Shown here: positions 5,355 to 7,427 of the stretch, piece by piece
Numbering within the stretch: the stretch's first letter is position 1
Layout: the number at the start of each line of letters is the position of its first letter
NCBI GenBank assembly: GCA_046714355.1
Contig: JBKKAR010000110.1
Location: 1 to 7,427, forward strand
Direction of reading: 5' to 3'
DNA: 7,427 nucleotides
DNA from: JACDAN01 sp046714355
Lineage (GTDB): Bacteria; Actinomycetota; Thermoleophilia; Gaiellales; Gaiellaceae
The notes under the pieces: generated by a model
What the model was told of the DNA's origin: nothing
The model's input: the letters and a program-made list of their open reading frames with translations, nothing else
Databases searched by the model: none
Made by a program: the position numbers and the translations under genes

Positions 5355-5371
5355 CGTGAGATCAACCTAAG
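5355..5371 (-). promoter_or_regulatory. Direct-repeat box CTTAGG-N5-CTCACG, putative response-regulator site
   Basis: The minus strand reads TTCTTAGG, TTGAT, CTCACG, with half-sites 11 bases apart as expected for OmpR/PhoB-type regulators. It overlaps the TAG stop of the histidine kinase gene and ends 33 bases before the ATG of the secreted helical protein. A TAAGGT hexamer (5347-5342), a possible -10, follows by seven bases. The same box lies upstream of the regulator gene. Confidence 0.5.
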
Positions 5372-6701
5372 AATTCGCGCGGCCGTTGAGCCGGAACCGC
5401 ATCAGCGTCCCGCCGTCCTCCGGCCGCTCGGCCGTCACGGCGCCGCCGTGCGCCTCGGCCACCTGCCGAGCGATGGCGAGTCCGAGGCCGGAGCCGGGCG
5501 TTCCGCGGGCGGAGGCCGAGCGGTAGAAGCGGTCGAAGACGTACGGCAAGTCCGCTTCGTCGATCCCCGGACCGTGATCCCTGACCGTTACCTCGCTGTC
5601 GCGAACCGCCACTTCGACCTCGCCGCCGGGCGGGCTCCACTTCGCTGCGTTGTCGAGCAGGTTGCCGATCGCGCGCTCCAACGTCGCCGGCACCCCGTGG
5701 ACGACCGACTCCTCGAGCTCGGTCGTGAAGGTGATCCCGGGTCGGTTTCGGCGGGTGCGCTCGACCGCGCCCGCGGTCAGCACGTCGAGGCGCACCTCCT
5801 CGGGTTCTCTCGGCTGGCTGTCGCCGTGCGCAAGCTCGATCAGCTCCGCGATCAGCGTGGTCATCTCGTCCAGCTGTTCGACGACGTCGGCGATCAGCGG
5901 CGCCCGATCAGCGTCCGGAACCTTCCGCCTGCCCGTGAGCACCTCGATGTTCGTCCGCAGACTCGTGAGCGGCGTGCGAAGCTCGTGCGACGCGTCCGCC
6001 ACGAGCTGGCGCTGGGCCTTCGCCGAGGCTTCGAGCGCCGCCAGCATGGTGTTGAAGCGCGAAGCGAGCCGACTGAGCTCGTCGTCGCCGTCCACCTGGA
6101 TCCGCTCGGAGAGGTCGCCGGTCTCCGTCACGTTCTCCGTCGCCTCCGTCAGGCGCCGCACCGGCGCGAGGGCGGCGCGGGCGACGATCAGGCCGAGGAT
6201 CGCCGCGGACCCGATCCCGACGAACGCGATGGCGACCAGGAACCGAGTGATCCGCTCCAGCGTGTTGTCGACCTCGGTCAGCGGCCGCGCAACCTGCACC
6301 GCGAAGCCGGGCGCATACGGAAAGGCGATGAGACGGACGTGCGTTCCCTCGACGTGGGCGTCCGTCAGGTAGCCATCCTCCCGGCCGGAGGCGACCCCGA
6401 GGACGCGGTCGTCGACCGGAAGCGGCACCTCCGCGCCGCGGGGACGGACGACGCTGCCGTCGTCCCTGACGACCTGTGGGTAGCCCTCCGCGCCGCCGAG
6501 CTCGACGTCCGGCCGGAGCACGGCCCGGCCCACGAGGTCCGGGGGCAGGAGCGCAATCTCGTCCGCGCGCTGGCGGAGTGCGCGGTCCACTTCAGCCCGA
6601 AGCTGGCTCCGGACGACGACGAACAGGGCGACGGAGGCGAGCACGATCGCCAGGGCAACGGCGGCGGCGGCGGCGAGCGCGAGGCGGGTGCGAAAGCTCA
6701 C
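5367..6701 (-). CDS. Sensor histidine kinase, MprB/TcrY-like class
   Basis: A 444-residue membrane kinase that autophosphorylates and passes the phosphate to the adjacent regulator. Order of parts: TM1 at about 7-30; an extracytoplasmic sensor region of about 120 residues (31-150) with no family I can name; TM2 at about 153-174; HAMP at about 175-225 (RAALAPVRRLTEATENV...); HisKA with phosphoacceptor His239 in ADASHELRTPLTSLR; then an HATPase domain with the N box ERAIGNLLDNAAKWS (342-356), G1 DHGPGID (375-381), F box YVFDRFYRS (387-395) and G2 GSGLGLAIARQVAEAHGG. All key residues are present. The frame is open 45 codons further upstream, but that part is inside the regulator gene; GTG 6701 overlaps the regulator's stop by four bases (GTGA), so translation is coupled. 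The signal sensed is unknown. Confidence 0.93.
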   Translation of the reverse strand: MSFRTRLALAAAAAVALAIVLASVALFVVVRSQLRAEVDRALRQRADEIALLPPDLVGRAVLRPDVELGGAEGYPQVVRDDGSVVRPRGAEVPLPVDDRVLGVASGREDGYLTDAHVEGTHVRLIAFPYAPGFAVQVARPLTEVDNTLERITRFLVAIAFVGIGSAAILGLIVARAALAPVRRLTEATENVTETGDLSERIQVDGDDELSRLASRFNTMLAALEASAKAQRQLVADASHELRTPLTSLRTNIEVLTGRRKVPDADRAPLIADVVEQLDEMTTLIAELIELAHGDSQPREPEEVRLDVLTAGAVERTRRNRPGITFTTELEESVVHGVPATLERAIGNLLDNAAKWSPPGGEVEVAVRDSEVTVRDHGPGIDEADLPYVFDRFYRSASARGTPGSGLGLAIARQVAEAHGGAVTAERPEDGGTLMRFRLNGRANS

Positions 6702-7372
6702 GGCTCGCGCAGGGTGTACCCGACGCCGCGAACCGTCTGGATGAGGCGCGGCTTGCCGTCGAGCTCGGTCTTCCGCCGCAGGTATCCGATGTAGACGTCT
6801 AGGGAGTTCGACGCGAAGCCGAAGTCGTAGCCCCACACTCGCTCGAAGATGACGGAGCGTGTCAGCACCTGGCGCGGGTTCCGGAGAAAGAGCTCCAGGA
6901 GGTTGAACTCGGTCCGCGTCAGCTCGATCGGCGCCCCGCCGCGCCGTACTTCGCGGGTGCTGGGCGTCAGCTCGAGGTCGACGAAGCGCAGGGTCTCCTC
7001 GGTTCCCGAGGTCGCGCGACGGAGAAGGGCTCGAAGCCGGGCAAGGAGCTCCTCGAGGGCGAAGGGCTTCGCGAGGTAGTCGTCCGCGCCGGCATCGAGT
7101 CCCGCGACGCGGCTCTCGACCTCGGCTCGGGCGGTCAACATCAGGATCGGGACCGCGTTGCCCTTGCCGCGGAGCCGTCTGGAGACCTCGAGGCCGTCAA
7201 CGCCCGGCATGAGCACGTCGAGAACGACAGCGTCCGGCTGACCGTTCGACTCCAGCCGGTAGAGAGCTTCCGACCCGTCGCCCGCAAGCTCGACCTCGTA
7301 GCCCTCCAGCTCGAGTGCCCTGCGAAGCGAGTCGCGCACCGCGCGTTCGTCATCGACGACGAGGACTTTCAC
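6698..7372 (-). CDS. OmpR/PhoB-family response regulator
   Basis: A 224-residue DNA-binding regulator. The receiver domain (about 1-118) has the acidic pair Asp7-Asp8, phosphoacceptor Asp52 in VVLDVLMPG, Thr80 in LMLTA, and Lys102 in YLAKPFALEEL. The C-terminal winged helix (about 128-222) shows LTRTEFNLLELFLRNPRQVL, a recognition-helix region SNSLDVYIGYLRRK, and the wing IQTVRGVGYTLRE. The length is normal for the class, and the sequence is of the MprA/PrrA/TcrX sort found in actinobacteria. GTG 7372 begins the conserved MKVLVVDD strand; a GGGAG lies one base before it. It is the first gene of the regulator-kinase operon. A direct-repeat box 22 bases upstream of the start suggests autoregulation. 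Confidence 0.94.
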   Translation of the reverse strand: MKVLVVDDERAVRDSLRRALELEGYEVELAGDGSEALYRLESNGQPDAVVLDVLMPGVDGLEVSRRLRGKGNAVPILMLTARAEVESRVAGLDAGADDYLAKPFALEELLARLRALLRRATSGTEETLRFVDLELTPSTREVRRGGAPIELTRTEFNLLELFLRNPRQVLTRSVIFERVWGYDFGFASNSLDVYIGYLRRKTELDGKPRLIQTVRGVGYTLREP

Positions 7373-7393
7373 GCTCCCAGTGTGCCGAGAGAA

Positions 7394-7410
7394 CGTAAGC
7401 GGCCCCTAAG
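7394..7410 (-). promoter_or_regulatory. Direct-repeat box CTTAGG-N5-CTTACG, putative autoregulatory site
   Basis: The minus strand reads TTCTTAGG, GGCCG, CTTACG, with half-sites 11 bases apart. It ends 22 bases before the regulator's GTG. It matches the box ahead of the secreted helical gene at 13 of 14 compared positions. The second half-site overlaps a TACGTT that could itself be a -10; a weaker CACACT sits six bases before the GTG. Confidence 0.5.
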
Positions 7411-7427
7411 AAGGCCCGCCTACGACG

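Noticed and set aside
5448..6794. Plus-strand open frame of 448 codons opposite the histidine kinase
   Set aside because: It is the antisense shadow expected in GC-rich DNA; composition is dominated by Arg, Asp and Gly with no domain, while the kinase on the other strand has every expected motif.

Overview
The window looks like chromosomal DNA from a high-GC actinobacterium. Several protein types here (a secreted helical-repeat protein beside an OmpR/MprB-like two-component pair, a CoxG-like SRPBCC protein, an Ig-like secreted protein ending in a 'CITAWDRAGN' type motif) recall Thermoleophilia (Solirubrobacterales/Gaiellales). That placement is inference from style, not a search result. Start codons are often GTG. 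Several genes have a TANNNT -10-like hexamer 6-7 bases before the start codon and no Shine-Dalgarno, the arrangement expected of leaderless mRNAs. No tRNA, rRNA, CRISPR array, transposase or phage gene is visible.

Layout, left to right. (1) 1-214, minus strand: the N-terminus of a secreted protein that runs off the left edge. (2) 301-1023, plus: a ZIP-family metal permease. (3) 1102-2228, minus: a three-gene run made of two half-length TauE/SafE-type exporter proteins joined by a TGATG stop/start overlap, then a hypothetical acidic protein. (4) 2241-2978, plus: a trehalose-6-phosphate phosphatase (otsB) that starts only 12 bases from the divergent TauE gene. (5) 2979-3113: a short convergent gap holding a 15-bp hairpin that pairs better in the plus-strand RNA. 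(6) 3114-3569, minus: a CoxG-like SRPBCC protein with a complete -35/-10 leaderless promoter. (7) 3663-4411, minus: a secreted Ig-like protein interrupted by an apparent one-base frameshift. (8) 4435-4578, minus: a 47-codon reading frame with a signal peptide that may be the remnant of a larger secreted protein. (9) 4618-7372, minus: a response regulator, a histidine kinase (GTGA overlap) and a secreted helical-repeat protein.

The genes do not form one pathway. The most coherent unit is the two-component system with the secreted helical protein. The same direct-repeat sequence (TTCTTAGG-N5-CTYACG) lies upstream of the regulator gene and upstream of the secreted-protein gene, and nowhere else that I found. 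This suggests that the regulator controls both its own operon and the secreted protein. The ZIP permease, the split TauE exporter and otsB are ordinary transport and osmoprotectant functions. I see no convincing evidence of an entirely new multi-gene system. The leads worth following are the shared regulator box, the split exporter, the frameshifted secreted gene and the leaderless promoter pattern.
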